Position numbers and translations under genes: made by a program
The notes under the pieces: generated by a model
What the model saw: only the letters and a program-made list of their open reading frames with translations
Told to the model about the DNA's origin: nothing
Database searches by the model: none
From: Fibrella rubiginis
GTDB lineage: Bacteria > Bacteroidota > Bacteroidia > Cytophagales > Spirosomataceae
Reading direction: 5' to 3'
DNA length: 64,000 nucleotides
Assembly: GCF_017353185.1 (NCBI RefSeq)
Contig: NZ_JAFMYV010000001.1
Location: 62,001-126,000 of the forward strand
In this document: one piece after another, positions 51,776 to 59,981 of the stretch
How positions within the stretch are numbered: position 1 is the stretch's first letter
Layout of the letters: the number at the start of each line of letters is the position of its first letter

Positions 51776-52296
51776 ATGAAAAACCCTCTACCGCTAAAAT
51801 TGCCCTAAAATGGGGTGCTATTGCTGGTGTAACGACCATCATCTACCAAACCATTCTCTTTGTTACGGGCCTAAATCGCAATCAGTCGCTGGGTTACGTA
51901 ACGCTGGTGTTTACTATCGGCGGTCTGTACCTGGCCCTTGCCGAATATAAACGCGAAAATGGCGGCTACCTTTCCATTGGCGAAGGCGTGGGCCTGGGCG
52001 TGCTGGCGGCTACTATTATGGGTATACTCTCGGCTACCTATTCCATCATATACATGACCTACGTTGACCCCACCATCATGCAGCAGGGCATGGAAATTGC
52101 GCGACAGCAGATGGAAGATCAGGGTAATATGACCGACGATCAGATTGATCAGGCCATGGAAATTTCGCAGAAGTTCAGCTCGCCGGGTATTTTGTTTCTG
52201 GTCAGTGTAATCTGGTCGGTCTTGAGCGGGGCTATTCTGTCGCTGATTATTGCGGCTATCCTGCGCCGCGAACCCGTTGATCCTTTTTCACGGTAA
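51772..52296 (+). CDS. DUF4199 domain membrane protein, second copy
   Basis: 174 residues, same layout as the preceding gene: four hydrophobic segments (KWGAIAGVTTIIYQTILFVTG; GYVTLVFTIGGLYLALAEY; GVGLGVLAATIMGIL; LFLVSVIWSVLSGAIL) and a hydrophilic loop with MEDQGNMTDDQIDQAME. Diverged from its neighbour in sequence. gldF follows 8 bp later. Function unknown. Confidence 0.8.
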   Translation: MNEKPSTAKIALKWGAIAGVTTIIYQTILFVTGLNRNQSLGYVTLVFTIGGLYLALAEYKRENGGYLSIGEGVGLGVLAATIMGILSATYSIIYMTYVDPTIMQQGMEIARQQMEDQGNMTDDQIDQAMEISQKFSSPGILFLVSVIWSVLSGAILSLIIAAILRREPVDPFSR

Positions 52297-52304
52297 TCCA
52301 TTCG

Positions 52305-53027
52305 ATGTTATCTATTTTCAGAAAAGAGATTGGGCAGTTTTTTAGCTCACCCATCGCCTACATCATTCTGGGTGTGTTTCTGGGTGTATTGGGCCTGCTG
52401 TTGTGGGTGTTTGCCGATACCAACCTGCTCGACTACGGGTATGCCGAAATGGGGCAGTTTTTCAGCCTCACACCCTGGGTGCTGCTCTTCATGGCCCCCG
52501 CCATCACCATGCGTTCCATTGCCGACGAAGTGCGTGGTGGTACCCTCGAATGGCTGCTGACCAAGCCTGTGAGCCGCTGGGGCGTGGTGCTGGGCAAATT
52601 CTGGGCCAACTGGTTGCTCGTAGCCCTGGCCCTGTTGCCCACGCTGATCTACTATTACAGTCTCTATCAGTTGGGTAACCCGCCCGGCAATATCGACTCG
52701 GCGGCGGTGGCCGGCTCGTATGTTGGACTGCTGTTGCTGGCGGGCGTGTTTGTTGCGGTAGGCCTGTGGGCTTCGTCCCTCAACGACAATCAGGTCGTTG
52801 CTTTCGTAGTGGGTTCGGTAGTGAGCCTGGTGCTGTATGCCGGTTTTAGTACCGTCAGTGGCCTGCTGGGTACGTCTGATCTGGCCTACTGGCTTAGCTA
52901 TGTTAGCCTCGACAGCCAGTACGAGGCCCTGGGGCGCGGCCTGGTTGATACCCGCAACGTAATCTATCTCCTTAGCTTAACCAGTCTCTTTCTGGCCCTG
53001 ACCGAACGCCGGTTGGGTGGTCGGTAA
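52305..53027 (+). CDS. gldF: gliding motility ABC transporter permease GldF
   Basis: 240 residues with six hydrophobic segments. GldF marks are FRKEIGQFFSSPIAYIILGVFL at the start, PAITMRSIADEVRGGTLEWLLTKPVSRW and a DSQYEALGRGLVDTRNVIYLL stretch near the end. With GldG and the ATPase GldA it forms an ABC transporter linked to gliding in Flavobacterium. GldG usually follows directly; here the next gene is a VanZ-like protein. Inner membrane. Confidence 0.88.
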   Translation: MLSIFRKEIGQFFSSPIAYIILGVFLGVLGLLLWVFADTNLLDYGYAEMGQFFSLTPWVLLFMAPAITMRSIADEVRGGTLEWLLTKPVSRWGVVLGKFWANWLLVALALLPTLIYYYSLYQLGNPPGNIDSAAVAGSYVGLLLLAGVFVAVGLWASSLNDNQVVAFVVGSVVSLVLYAGFSTVSGLLGTSDLAYWLSYVSLDSQYEALGRGLVDTRNVIYLLSLTSLFLALTERRLGGR

Positions 53028-53033
53028 TCAAGT

Positions 53034-53405
53034 ATGCTTTCTGCCTCAACGTTTCAAAAAATAGCCCGGTGGCTGGCCATCGCCTGGACCGTCGCAATCT
53101 TCCTCGGTATGTCTATTCCCGGCGATGGTATGCCCGACATGGGTAACTCGCGCGATAAGTGGGTGCATGGGTTTGCCTTTTTCGGCATCGCCGTGCTGTG
53201 GCGGTTAGCAGGCTGGTCGTGGCAGCGGACGTTGCTGGTTGGCGTTGGCTACGCCATCATTACCGAACTTTATCAGGGAGTGGTAACCTCCCTTGGCCGT
53301 AGCGGTGATTGGCAGGACGCCCTGGCCGACACCACCGGCCTGTGCATTGGCTTGTTGGTGATGGCCGTTGTTAAGGCTGGAAAATTGTATAGAGGAGTAC
53401 AATAA
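53034..53405 (+). CDS. VanZ family protein
   Basis: 123 residues, four predicted helices. VanZ-like signature: IPGDGMPDMGNSRDKWVHGFAFFG, then ELYQGVVTSLGRSGDWQDALADTTG. Family members are small membrane proteins; VanZ gives low teicoplanin resistance, but most homologues have no known role. It starts 6 bp after gldF. An inverted repeat begins at its stop codon. Confidence 0.88.
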   Translation: MLSASTFQKIARWLAIAWTVAIFLGMSIPGDGMPDMGNSRDKWVHGFAFFGIAVLWRLAGWSWQRTLLVGVGYAIITELYQGVVTSLGRSGDWQDALADTTGLCIGLLVMAVVKAGKLYRGVQ

Positions 53406-53517
53406 GTTTGGAAAGTCAGTATGGGCAGAGAGTCCTGTCAAGACTGGAAAATTATCGTTAGTAAAAACGACTTTCCAGACTTAGCAGGACTCTCTGCCCA
53501 TACTGACTTTCTAAACT
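53405..53517. repeat. 47-bp inverted repeat between convergent VanZ and TPR genes
   Basis: Arms 53405-53451 and 53471-53517 pair at 42 of 47 positions with a 19-nt loop. The left arm begins at the last base of the VanZ stop codon. The segment 53467-53480 is identical to 14 bases of the repeat at 49340-49353. No heptamer phase is seen. Confidence 0.93.
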
Positions 53518-53520
53518 CTT

Positions 53521-54879
53521 CTACTGCCTAACCACTTTGTTACAACGGTCGGCAATGATTTTGTAGGACTGTACGTAGCCCAGTTCGCCGGAGCGGCTTA
53601 AGTCCGTGCAGCCGCCTACTTCATCGCCTGAATCATAGCGCACAATCCCCCGCAGATAATAGGCCTCGGCATGGCGTGGGTTCAGCTTCACCGTGCTGTT
53701 GCAGTCGATGAGGGCACCTTTCTGATCGCCGAGCGACGAACGGATGATCCCCCGAATGAAGTATGATTCCGAACTGGTTGGGTTCAGTTCTACGGCTCGG
53801 TTCAGGTCGGCCAGAGCAGGCTTACCGTCGCCGGTTGAGTTTTTCAGAATGCCGCGCACCAGATAGGCGTCGGCCCGGTCGTCGCCCAGTTCAGACACCT
53901 TATAGCGGTCCTGCACTACCGTTGCCAGCAGGGGCAACAGGTTCTGCGTGATGAACTCGCTGTAATACGCTTTGGTCGTTTGCAACCCCCGGTTGTCCAT
54001 TTCAATGGCTCTGTCGAGGTCGGTCAGCGCTAGTTTATTTGATCCGGTGCGACTACGGCAAAAACCCCGGCTGAAAAACGCCTTATAATGATTGGGGTTC
54101 AACTCCAGCGTTTTGTTGTAGTCGGCCACGGCGTTTTCAAAATCGGCCATGCGGGTTTTCACCAGGCCGCGTTTGTAGAACAGGTCGGCATCCTGCGGGC
54201 TGAGTTCAATAGACCGTGAGAAGTCGGCAAGTGCCCCCTTGTAGTCTTCTGTTTTGAAACGCGAATAACCACGCCCCGCCAGTGCCGTCACCTTGTTCGG
54301 CGACTTTTCGAGGGCCAGGCCAAAGTCAGCCAGCGCACCCCGATAGTCGGTCAGCTGGTTTTTGCAGTTGCCACGGGCGGTCAGCACATTGGCATCGTTG
54401 GGTGAAATAGACGCGGCCTTGTTGAAATCAGTGAGTGCGCTGGCCAGGTAGTTCATCTGCGACCGGCAGATGCCCCGGTTATAGTACAGAAACGCATCAT
54501 TCGGGCTGAGTTCGATAGACCGGTTAAAGTCCTGCATGGCGCCCCGGAAGTCTTCCAGCTTTGACCGGCTCATGCCCCGGTACAGGAAAGCGTTGGCATC
54601 TTGTGGATTCAGTTCAATGGCCTGATCAAGGTCACTGACAGCGCCTTGAATGTCGTTAAGGCTGCTTTTGGCAAGTGCGCGGTTGTAGTAACTAGCCGAA
54701 TTCTCGGGGTTCATGATGATGGCCGTAGTGAACGCCTGCAATGCGCCTGTAAAATCTTTGGCGTTGCTTTTCTGAACACCCTCATTGAAAAAATCGACCG
54801 CCGTTTGTTGGGCCAATGAACTCGTAACGGTCAATAAACCGATACCAAGGGCGAGAAAGGATGCATAAATTTTTTTCAT
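53521..54879 (-). CDS. secreted tetratricopeptide repeat protein
   Basis: 452 residues. Signal peptide MKKIYASFLALGIGLLTVTS, cleavage near LAQ; then about eleven TPR units of 34 residues, many with the same phrase (RSIELSPQDADLFYKRG, FNRSIELSPNDAFLYYNRG). The repeats look recently duplicated. It ends in a short tail with Cys residues. It is a periplasmic or outer-membrane-associated scaffold; partner unknown. Promoter at 54921. Confidence 0.88.
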   Translation of the reverse strand: MKKIYASFLALGIGLLTVTSSLAQQTAVDFFNEGVQKSNAKDFTGALQAFTTAIIMNPENSASYYNRALAKSSLNDIQGAVSDLDQAIELNPQDANAFLYRGMSRSKLEDFRGAMQDFNRSIELSPNDAFLYYNRGICRSQMNYLASALTDFNKAASISPNDANVLTARGNCKNQLTDYRGALADFGLALEKSPNKVTALAGRGYSRFKTEDYKGALADFSRSIELSPQDADLFYKRGLVKTRMADFENAVADYNKTLELNPNHYKAFFSRGFCRSRTGSNKLALTDLDRAIEMDNRGLQTTKAYYSEFITQNLLPLLATVVQDRYKVSELGDDRADAYLVRGILKNSTGDGKPALADLNRAVELNPTSSESYFIRGIIRSSLGDQKGALIDCNSTVKLNPRHAEAYYLRGIVRYDSGDEVGGCTDLSRSGELGYVQSYKIIADRCNKVVRQ

Positions 54880-54920
54880 TGAAGCTGATTTTATGGGTTG
54901 TGTTTTTGCCCGAAGACGAC

Positions 54921-54928
54921 CAAAACTA
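54921..54928 (-). promoter_or_regulatory. -7 box for the TPR protein gene
   Basis: The complement reads TAGTTTTG (TAnnTTTG), 41 bp before the ATG at 54879. Confidence 0.5.
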
Positions 54929-55056
54929 ATGGGCTAACTCATTGTATGCAAACACACTTAAAGAGAAACATGAAAAAAACAACGTATTGATCACTGGTAT
55001 ATTATACCTATAGGGAAATAGCTAGTTTGTAGGACCTTGTTTATGATTATTTAAGC

Positions 55057-55071
55057 CTGACAAACTGTCAG
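55057..55071. promoter_or_regulatory. palindromic operator candidate upstream of miaB
   Basis: CTGACA, AAC, TGTCAG: perfect 6-bp arms with a 3-bp centre, about 20 bp upstream of the -7 box at 55092 and so over the -33 region. It is too short for a terminator. A binding site for a dimeric regulator is inference. Confidence 0.45.
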
Positions 55072-55091
55072 CACGAGGCTCCTTAAATTCG

Positions 55092-55099
55092 TACCTTTG
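55092..55099 (+). promoter_or_regulatory. -7 box for miaB, near-leaderless transcript
   Basis: TACCTTTG (TAnnTTTG) lies only 4 bp before the ATG at 55104, so the transcript would have almost no leader. Confidence 0.6.
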
Positions 55100-55103
55100 T
55101 TCT

Positions 55104-56579
55104 ATGGAACGCATTGCTGAATTAACTATCCTTTCGCCCGACGATAAAGCCGCCGCCGAACTGCCCCGCGTCTCTGCTGATGAACTGGCTATTGGCAAAA
55201 AAAGGCTTTACATTGAAAGCTACGGCTGCCAGATGAACTTCTCCGATTCGGAGATTGTGGCCGCCGTGATGCGCAATGCCGGGTTTGCAACTACCTCAAC
55301 GGCTGAAGAAGCCGACGTTATTTTTCTCAATACCTGCGCCATTCGCGACAACGCCGAGCAGAAGGTACGCAACCGGCTGGTACACCTCAACGCCTTCAAG
55401 AAGCGCAAGCCCGAACTGGTAGTTGGCGTATTGGGCTGTATGGCCGAACGCCTGAAAACCAAACTGTTGGAAGAGGAACAGATCGTTGACATCGTGGCTG
55501 GACCAGATGCCTACCGCGACATGCCAAGGCTGGTGGAAGAAGCCGAAACAGGCCAAAAAGCCGTTAACGTTTTTCTTTCCCGCGAGGAAACCTACGCCGA
55601 CATTGCCCCCATCCGCCTGGGTTCCAACGGTGTCACGGCCTTCATTTCAATCATGCGTGGCTGCGACAATATGTGCAGCTTCTGCGTGGTGCCTTTCACG
55701 CGTGGTCGCGAACGCAGCCGTGATCCGCACAGCATTGTGCGCGAAGCCGAACAGCTTTTCGCCGACGGCTACCGCGAGGTAACGCTGCTGGGGCAGAACG
55801 TGGATTCATACAAATGGCTGGATGATTCATCGGCAGCGCGAGCCAATCTGAGATCCGAAACCGCAGCGGCGGACCGCCCCAATCCGAAATCCCCTGTCAC
55901 TTTCGCCGACTTGCTGGCCCGTGTAGCGAGTATTCACCCCGATCTGCGGGTACGTTTCTCGACTTCACATCCCAAAGACATCACTGACGATGTCCTCTAT
56001 ACGATGGCCCGGTTCGACAACATCTGTAACTATATCCACCTGCCTGCTCAAAGTGGCAACAGCCGGATTCTGGAACTGATGAACCGGACGTATGACCGTG
56101 AATGGTATCTCCAGAAAATAGACCGGATTCGGGCTATTCTCGGCGATGACTGCGGTATCTCGCACGACATGATTTCAGGCTTCTGTTCAGAAACGGAAGA
56201 AGAACACCAGGATTCGCTGTCGCTGATGGAATATGCCCGGTTTGATTATGGCTACATGTTTGCCTACTCGGAGCGGCCTGGCACGCTGGCGGCCAAAAAA
56301 TACGCTGATGACGTGCCGGAAGATGTGAAAAAACGTCGCCTGAACGAAATCATTGCTCTGCAACGTGACCTGTCGCTGGAGCGCAACCAGCGTCACCTGG
56401 GCAAAGTACAACGGGTGCTGGTCGAAGGTTTCTCGAAGCGGTCGGAGGCTGATTTGTCAGGCCGGAATGACCAGAACAAAATCGTTGTCTTCCCGCGTGG
56501 TACACATAAGAAAGGCGATTACGTCAACGTGCTCGTCACCGAATGCTCATCGGCAACGCTCATTGGAACTGTTGTTTAG
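55104..56579 (+). CDS. miaB: tRNA-2-methylthio-N6-isopentenyladenosine synthase MiaB
   Basis: 491 residues. N-terminal methylthiotransferase domain ([45 protein letters not shown] gives three cluster cysteines), radical SAM domain with [20 protein letters not shown] (C-x3-C-x2-C), and a C-terminal TRAM domain. It adds the methylthio group to i6A37 of tRNAs. Between [14 protein letters not shown] and [19 protein letters not shown] there is an unusual stretch of about 20 residues encoded by a heptamer-repeat-like element (55845-55894). The stop codon forms the edge of the next inverted repeat. Confidence 0.94.
   Translation: MERIAELTILSPDDKAAAELPRVSADELAIGKKRLYIESYGCQMNFSDSEIVAAVMRNAGFATTSTAEEADVIFLNTCAIRDNAEQKVRNRLVHLNAFKKRKPELVVGVLGCMAERLKTKLLEEEQIVDIVAGPDAYRDMPRLVEEAETGQKAVNVFLSREETYADIAPIRLGSNGVTAFISIMRGCDNMCSFCVVPFTRGRERSRDPHSIVREAEQLFADGYREVTLLGQNVDSYKWLDDSSAARANLRSETAAADRPNPKSPVTFADLLARVASIHPDLRVRFSTSHPKDITDDVLYTMARFDNICNYIHLPAQSGNSRILELMNRTYDREWYLQKIDRIRAILGDDCGISHDMISGFCSETEEEHQDSLSLMEYARFDYGYMFAYSERPGTLAAKKYADDVPEDVKKRRLNEIIALQRDLSLERNQRHLGKVQRVLVEGFSKRSEADLSGRNDQNKIVVFPRGTHKKGDYVNVLVTECSSATLIGTVV
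55845..55894 (+). repeat. heptamer-type repeat inside miaB
   Basis: Within the coding frame: AATCTGA, GATCCGA, AACCGCA, then a GC-rich core with GGCGGACCGCC, then AATCCGA, AATCCCC. The segment CCGCAGCGGCGGACCGC (55861-55877) differs at one base from 58646-58662 in the intergenic repeat after lptE. It encodes a Ser/Ala/Arg/Pro-rich loop between the radical SAM strands. Confidence 0.7.
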
Positions 56580-56654
56580 TTGTTTGTCTGTTTGGTTGTT
56601 TGTCTGTTCGGACTTGACAACCAAACAGACAGACAGCCAAACAGACAAACAACT
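56578..56654. repeat. 34-bp inverted repeat made of 4-bp units between miaB and the sigma-54 activator
   Basis: Arms 56578-56611 and 56621-56654 pair at 31 of 34 positions with a 9-nt loop. The arm is a run of TTGT/CTGT/TTGG tetramers with a 16-bp higher-order unit repeated twice. The left arm starts inside the miaB stop codon and the right arm ends 5 bp before the next ATG. Confidence 0.95.
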
Positions 56655-56659
56655 AGTTA

Positions 56660-58018
56660 ATGAACACACAGGAAATACAGTCTGCCAAGTTGCGGTTTGG
56701 CATCATTGGTAATGCTCCGGCGCTCAACTACGCCATCAGCGTGGCTACGCAGGTGGCGGCTACTGACCTGACGGTGCTCATTACGGGCGAAAGTGGCAGT
56801 GGTAAAGAGTCATTTTCCAAGATCATCCACAGCCTCAGCGCCCGCAAGCACGGTCAGTTTATTGCCATCAACTGCGGGGCCATTCCCGAAGGAACGATTG
56901 ATTCAGAGCTGTTTGGGCACGAGAAAGGCTCATTTACGGGTGCCGTAGATCAGCGAAAGGGTTATTTCGAGACCACCAACGGCGGCACTATTTTCCTGGA
57001 TGAAATCGGTGAAATGCCTATGGGTACCCAGGCCCGTCTGCTGCGTGTGCTCGAAAACGGCGAATTTATCCGCGTGGGATCGTCGAAAGTGCAGAAGACC
57101 GACGTGCGGGTGGTAGCGGCCACTAACGTGAACCTGCTGGCGGCGGTAGAGAAAGGGCGTTTCCGCGAAGATCTGTATTACCGGCTCAACACCGTGCCCA
57201 TTTTTGTGCCGCCCCTCCGCGAACGGGGTAACGACATTGACCTGCTCTTTCGGAAGTTCACCACCGATTTTGCCGAGCGGTATCGGATCAAACCCATTCA
57301 ACTGACCGACGACGCCCGAAGGCTGCTATTGGCTTTTCCGTTTCCGGGAAACATTCGGCAGTTGAAAAACCTGGCCGAGCAAATCTCGATCCTCGAATCG
57401 GAGCAAAATAAGCCCATTGACGCAGAAACGCTGGCCAAATACCTGCCTCGTGAGCAGAGCAAACAGCCTGGATCAATGGCCCTGACGGCTATTGGCGGTA
57501 ATGGAGCAACCGATTCATTCTCAGAGCGCGAATTGCTCTACAAGGTGCTGTTTGATATGCGCCGCGACATGAACGACTTGAAAAAGCTGGTGCGCGAAGC
57601 CCTGGGTAATGAGGCATACGGCAGTCAGTTGTTACACAAACACCGCGACCTGTTCGAGACTAGTCCGACCGACAACGGCTACCCCGGCCCCCCTGATGCT
57701 ACTGAGCCTAACTACACCCGTTTATTGCCTAACGGCCAGTCACGTCCCGACCAACCCGTTTACGAACCTGATTTTGGTCACCCGGCGGTGCAGATCGTGG
57801 ACGACACCGATGGCGATATCAACGACGTGACGGTAGAAGACGTGAGCCACGAAACGGAAGAGGACGATTCATTGTCGCTCGAAAAGAAAGAGAAAGAGAT
57901 GATTGTGAAGGCTCTTCGTCGCAATAGCAACAAGCGTAAGTATGCTGCGCAGGCGCTCGGTATTTCTGAGCGCACATTATACCGTAAAATCAAGCAGTAT
58001 GAAATTGATGAAGAGTAA
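56660..58018 (+). CDS. sigma-54-dependent transcriptional activator without receiver domain
   Basis: 452 residues. It begins almost at once with the AAA+ domain (about 18-245): Walker A GESGSGKES at 43-51, the sigma-54 contact loop GSFTGA at 90-95, Walker B GTIFLDEIGEMP, and an arginine-finger region LRERGNDI. A variable linker follows, then a Fis-type helix-turn-helix at the end (KYAAQALGISERTLYRKIKQY). There is no N-terminal sensor or receiver, so activity is probably controlled by expression or a partner. Position before lptE and secG is a recurring order in Cytophagales, as far as I recall. Confidence 0.92.
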   Translation: MNTQEIQSAKLRFGIIGNAPALNYAISVATQVAATDLTVLITGESGSGKESFSKIIHSLSARKHGQFIAINCGAIPEGTIDSELFGHEKGSFTGAVDQRKGYFETTNGGTIFLDEIGEMPMGTQARLLRVLENGEFIRVGSSKVQKTDVRVVAATNVNLLAAVEKGRFREDLYYRLNTVPIFVPPLRERGNDIDLLFRKFTTDFAERYRIKPIQLTDDARRLLLAFPFPGNIRQLKNLAEQISILESEQNKPIDAETLAKYLPREQSKQPGSMALTAIGGNGATDSFSERELLYKVLFDMRRDMNDLKKLVREALGNEAYGSQLLHKHRDLFETSPTDNGYPGPPDATEPNYTRLLPNGQSRPDQPVYEPDFGHPAVQIVDDTDGDINDVTVEDVSHETEEDDSLSLEKKEKEMIVKALRRNSNKRKYAAQALGISERTLYRKIKQYEIDEE

Positions 58019-58020
58019 GG

Positions 58021-58113
58021 GAATGCACAATGCACAAGTAACAATGTACAATGAGTATACCATGAAGTGGTTGCTGAAAACATTGTGCATTGTTACTTGT
58101 GCATTGTGCATTC
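58021..58113. repeat. 33-bp inverted repeat of 7-bp units whose right arm codes for the LptE signal peptide
   Basis: Arms 58021-58053 and 58081-58113 pair at 32 of 33 positions with a 27-nt loop. Left heptamers: ATGCACA, ATGCACA, AGTAACA, ATGTACA. The repeat starts 2 bp after the stop of the activator gene. The lptE start (58062) lies in the loop, and the right arm encodes residues 7-17 of LptE. Confidence 0.96.
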
Positions 58114-58568
58114 AGTCCTGCGGCGTTTATTCCTTTTCGGGAACTACACTCTCGCCCACAATAAAGACCATTACGGTCAACAACTTCACGCTACAGACGG
58201 CGGGTGGCCCGGCCAACCTGCCGCTCGACCTGACGGAAAGGATCAAAGAATATTACCAGCGGTATACCAACCTGAAGGTGGTGCCGACTGGTGGCGACTT
58301 GGTGCTGGAGGGAGCTGTATCGGGCTACGATCTGGTGGCTGTGGCCCCAACGGCTACCGATCAGGCTGGACTTAACCGCCTGCAAATCACGGTGACGACG
58401 CGATTTACCAACAACAAAGATGACACCAAGAGCTTTGAACAGCCCTTTTCATTCTACCAGGATTTTCCGCAAAACCAGACCCTGAGTCAAAACGAGAGCC
58501 GGTTGGTACCCAAGATTTTGGACCAGATTATTCTGGACATCTTCAATAAAACTGCCGCTGACTGGTGA
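58062..58568 (+). CDS. lptE: LptE family LPS-assembly lipoprotein
   Basis: 168 residues from the ATG at 58062 (MKWLLKTLCIVTCALCIQSC): lipoprotein signal peptide with lipobox IQSC and lipidated Cys20. The mature part has the LptE-like pattern GVYSFSGTTLSPTIKTITV, a fold in which two helices pack on a beta-sheet, and SRLVPKILDQIILDIFNKT at the end. It would sit in the outer membrane and plug LptD. An alternative ATG at 58044 would only add six residues before the same signal peptide. The h-region of the signal peptide is written by the arm of a heptamer hairpin, which is odd. Confidence 0.87.
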   Translation: MKWLLKTLCIVTCALCIQSCGVYSFSGTTLSPTIKTITVNNFTLQTAGGPANLPLDLTERIKEYYQRYTNLKVVPTGGDLVLEGAVSGYDLVAVAPTATDQAGLNRLQITVTTRFTNNKDDTKSFEQPFSFYQDFPQNQTLSQNESRLVPKILDQIILDIFNKTAADW

Positions 58569-58570
58569 AT

Positions 58571-58686
58571 TGATTTACGATGTACGATGTACGATTTGAG
58601 CTGATGCCGGAGCAACCATACGCAGGCGTAAGCAACAAATCGTAACCGCGGCGGCGGACCGCTCGTCCATTGTAAGTCGTAAATCA
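58571..58686. repeat. imperfect inverted repeat of 7-bp units after lptE
   Basis: Left heptamers ATTTACG, ATGTACG, ATGTACG (58573-58593); right TGTAAGT, CGTAAAT (58671-58684). Outer arms 58571-58589 and 58668-58686 pair at 16 of 19 positions. Nested inside are ACGATTTG (58591-58598) with CAAATCGT (58636-58643), and the GC-rich segment 58646-58662 shared with miaB. It begins 2 bp after the lptE stop. Confidence 0.85.
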
Positions 58687-58718
58687 GTACTTTCGTACTC
58701 CGACACCGCTTCCTCTGT

Positions 58719-59570
58719 ATGCAACCCATCGACAAAGAAACGTTTTCGTATTGGGTCACCCATCCCAATGACCTCACTGTAGCCGATCTTCAGCAAATGC
58801 AGGAGAACCTGGCTACGTACCCTTACTGCCAGGCGTTGTATACGCTGACGGCCAAAGCCTCGTCGATGTACCAGAAGGGGCAAACCGTGCCGCTGTTGCG
58901 TCGTGCTGCCGCGCACGCACTGAGCCGAAACGCATTGCGTAAGCTGATCGAAAACGAATTTCAATGGTCTGATAATTTGCTGCTTAAGCTAAATGAGCTG
59001 GCGTCGCGGCAGGTGCCCATTCCAGATGATTATAAGCATGAAAGCTACGCACTGTACCGGAGTAAGCCCGGTACCGCTGGTGGTTTGTCAATGCCGTTGA
59101 TAACCATGCCCCGGCTGGCATTTAACGATCCAGACGGGCTGTTTACCGAGACTAAACCGCCCATAGATGACGCCACGCTGGCCGAAGAAGCCATTCAGGC
59201 CGATCTGGCGCTGTCTGGACAAACGGAACCTGACCCGGTGCCAGACACACAGCAGGTGCAGGATCTGGAACGGCGGCGGCAGTTGGAGATCATTGAAAAT
59301 TTCATTCGTAACGAGCCGCGCATTGGGCCTGTACGTGGTAAACTTGGCGATCATACCGATCAGGAAGACTTAACCCAGCGTAGCCAGCCAACCCTGCCCG
59401 CTGGCAGCATGGTGACCGAAAGTTTCGCCAAGATCCTGGCCCGACAGGGCAAGTACGACAAAGCGATTGCCATCTACGAAAAACTGGCCTTGAAAAACCC
59501 AGAGAAAAACGCGTACTTTGCGGCCAAAATAAGCGAGCTGACCGATACAAAATCCGTCACGAATCGCTAA
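58719..59570 (+). CDS. conserved hypothetical protein between lptE and secG
   Basis: 283 residues, no signal peptide or membrane segment. The N-terminus (FSYWVTHPNDLTVADLQQM...YPYCQALYTL) is helical; the middle is low-complexity and acidic; the end (SFAKILARQGKYDKAIAIYEKLALKNPEKNAYFA) is a single TPR-like hairpin. I know the same kind of protein in this position in related genomes but no function. A TAnnTTTG-like box with one mismatch (TACTTTCG at 58688) precedes it by 23 bp. Confidence 0.75.
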   Translation: MQPIDKETFSYWVTHPNDLTVADLQQMQENLATYPYCQALYTLTAKASSMYQKGQTVPLLRRAAAHALSRNALRKLIENEFQWSDNLLLKLNELASRQVPIPDDYKHESYALYRSKPGTAGGLSMPLITMPRLAFNDPDGLFTETKPPIDDATLAEEAIQADLALSGQTEPDPVPDTQQVQDLERRRQLEIIENFIRNEPRIGPVRGKLGDHTDQEDLTQRSQPTLPAGSMVTESFAKILARQGKYDKAIAIYEKLALKNPEKNAYFAAKISELTDTKSVTNR

Positions 59571-59602
59571 ACATCACCACTGACTTTTACGACCTCTACT
59601 GT

Positions 59603-59977
59603 ATGTTAGTTACGTCCATTATTGTATTTGCTTGCATTCTGACCGTCCTGTTGATTCTGGTGGTCCTGATTCAGAATTCAAAGGGCGGCGGCTTGTCTGG
59701 CGAATTGGGCGGCCTTGGCTCGAACCAACTGATGGGCGTTAAGAAAACGACCGACGTGGTTGAGCAGATCACCTGGGGCCTTGGCATTGGTATTATGGTG
59801 CTGGTGCTGGCCTCATACGCCCTGATCGACAAGAACGGCTCGGCCACGATTAATAGCGCCAACATTGAGCGGGCTACCACCCGCCCGGCACCGAGCGCGG
59901 CCCAGGCACCGCGTCCTGCGCCAGCCACCGCCCCGGCAGCAGCACCTGGCAATTCAGCTTCGGCATTGCGGCCATAA
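59603..59977 (+). CDS. secG: preprotein translocase subunit SecG
   Basis: 124 residues. Two membrane helices (SIIVFACILTVLLILVVLIQ and LGIGIMVLVLASYALI) flank the conserved cytoplasmic loop NSKGGGLSGELGGLGSNQLMG. The C-terminus is a Pro/Ala-rich tail, longer than in E. coli but usual for Bacteroidota. It assists SecYE in protein export. Confidence 0.93.
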   Translation: MLVTSIIVFACILTVLLILVVLIQNSKGGGLSGELGGLGSNQLMGVKKTTDVVEQITWGLGIGIMVLVLASYALIDKNGSATINSANIERATTRPAPSAAQAPRPAPATAPAAAPGNSASALRP

Positions 59978-59981
59978 GCAC

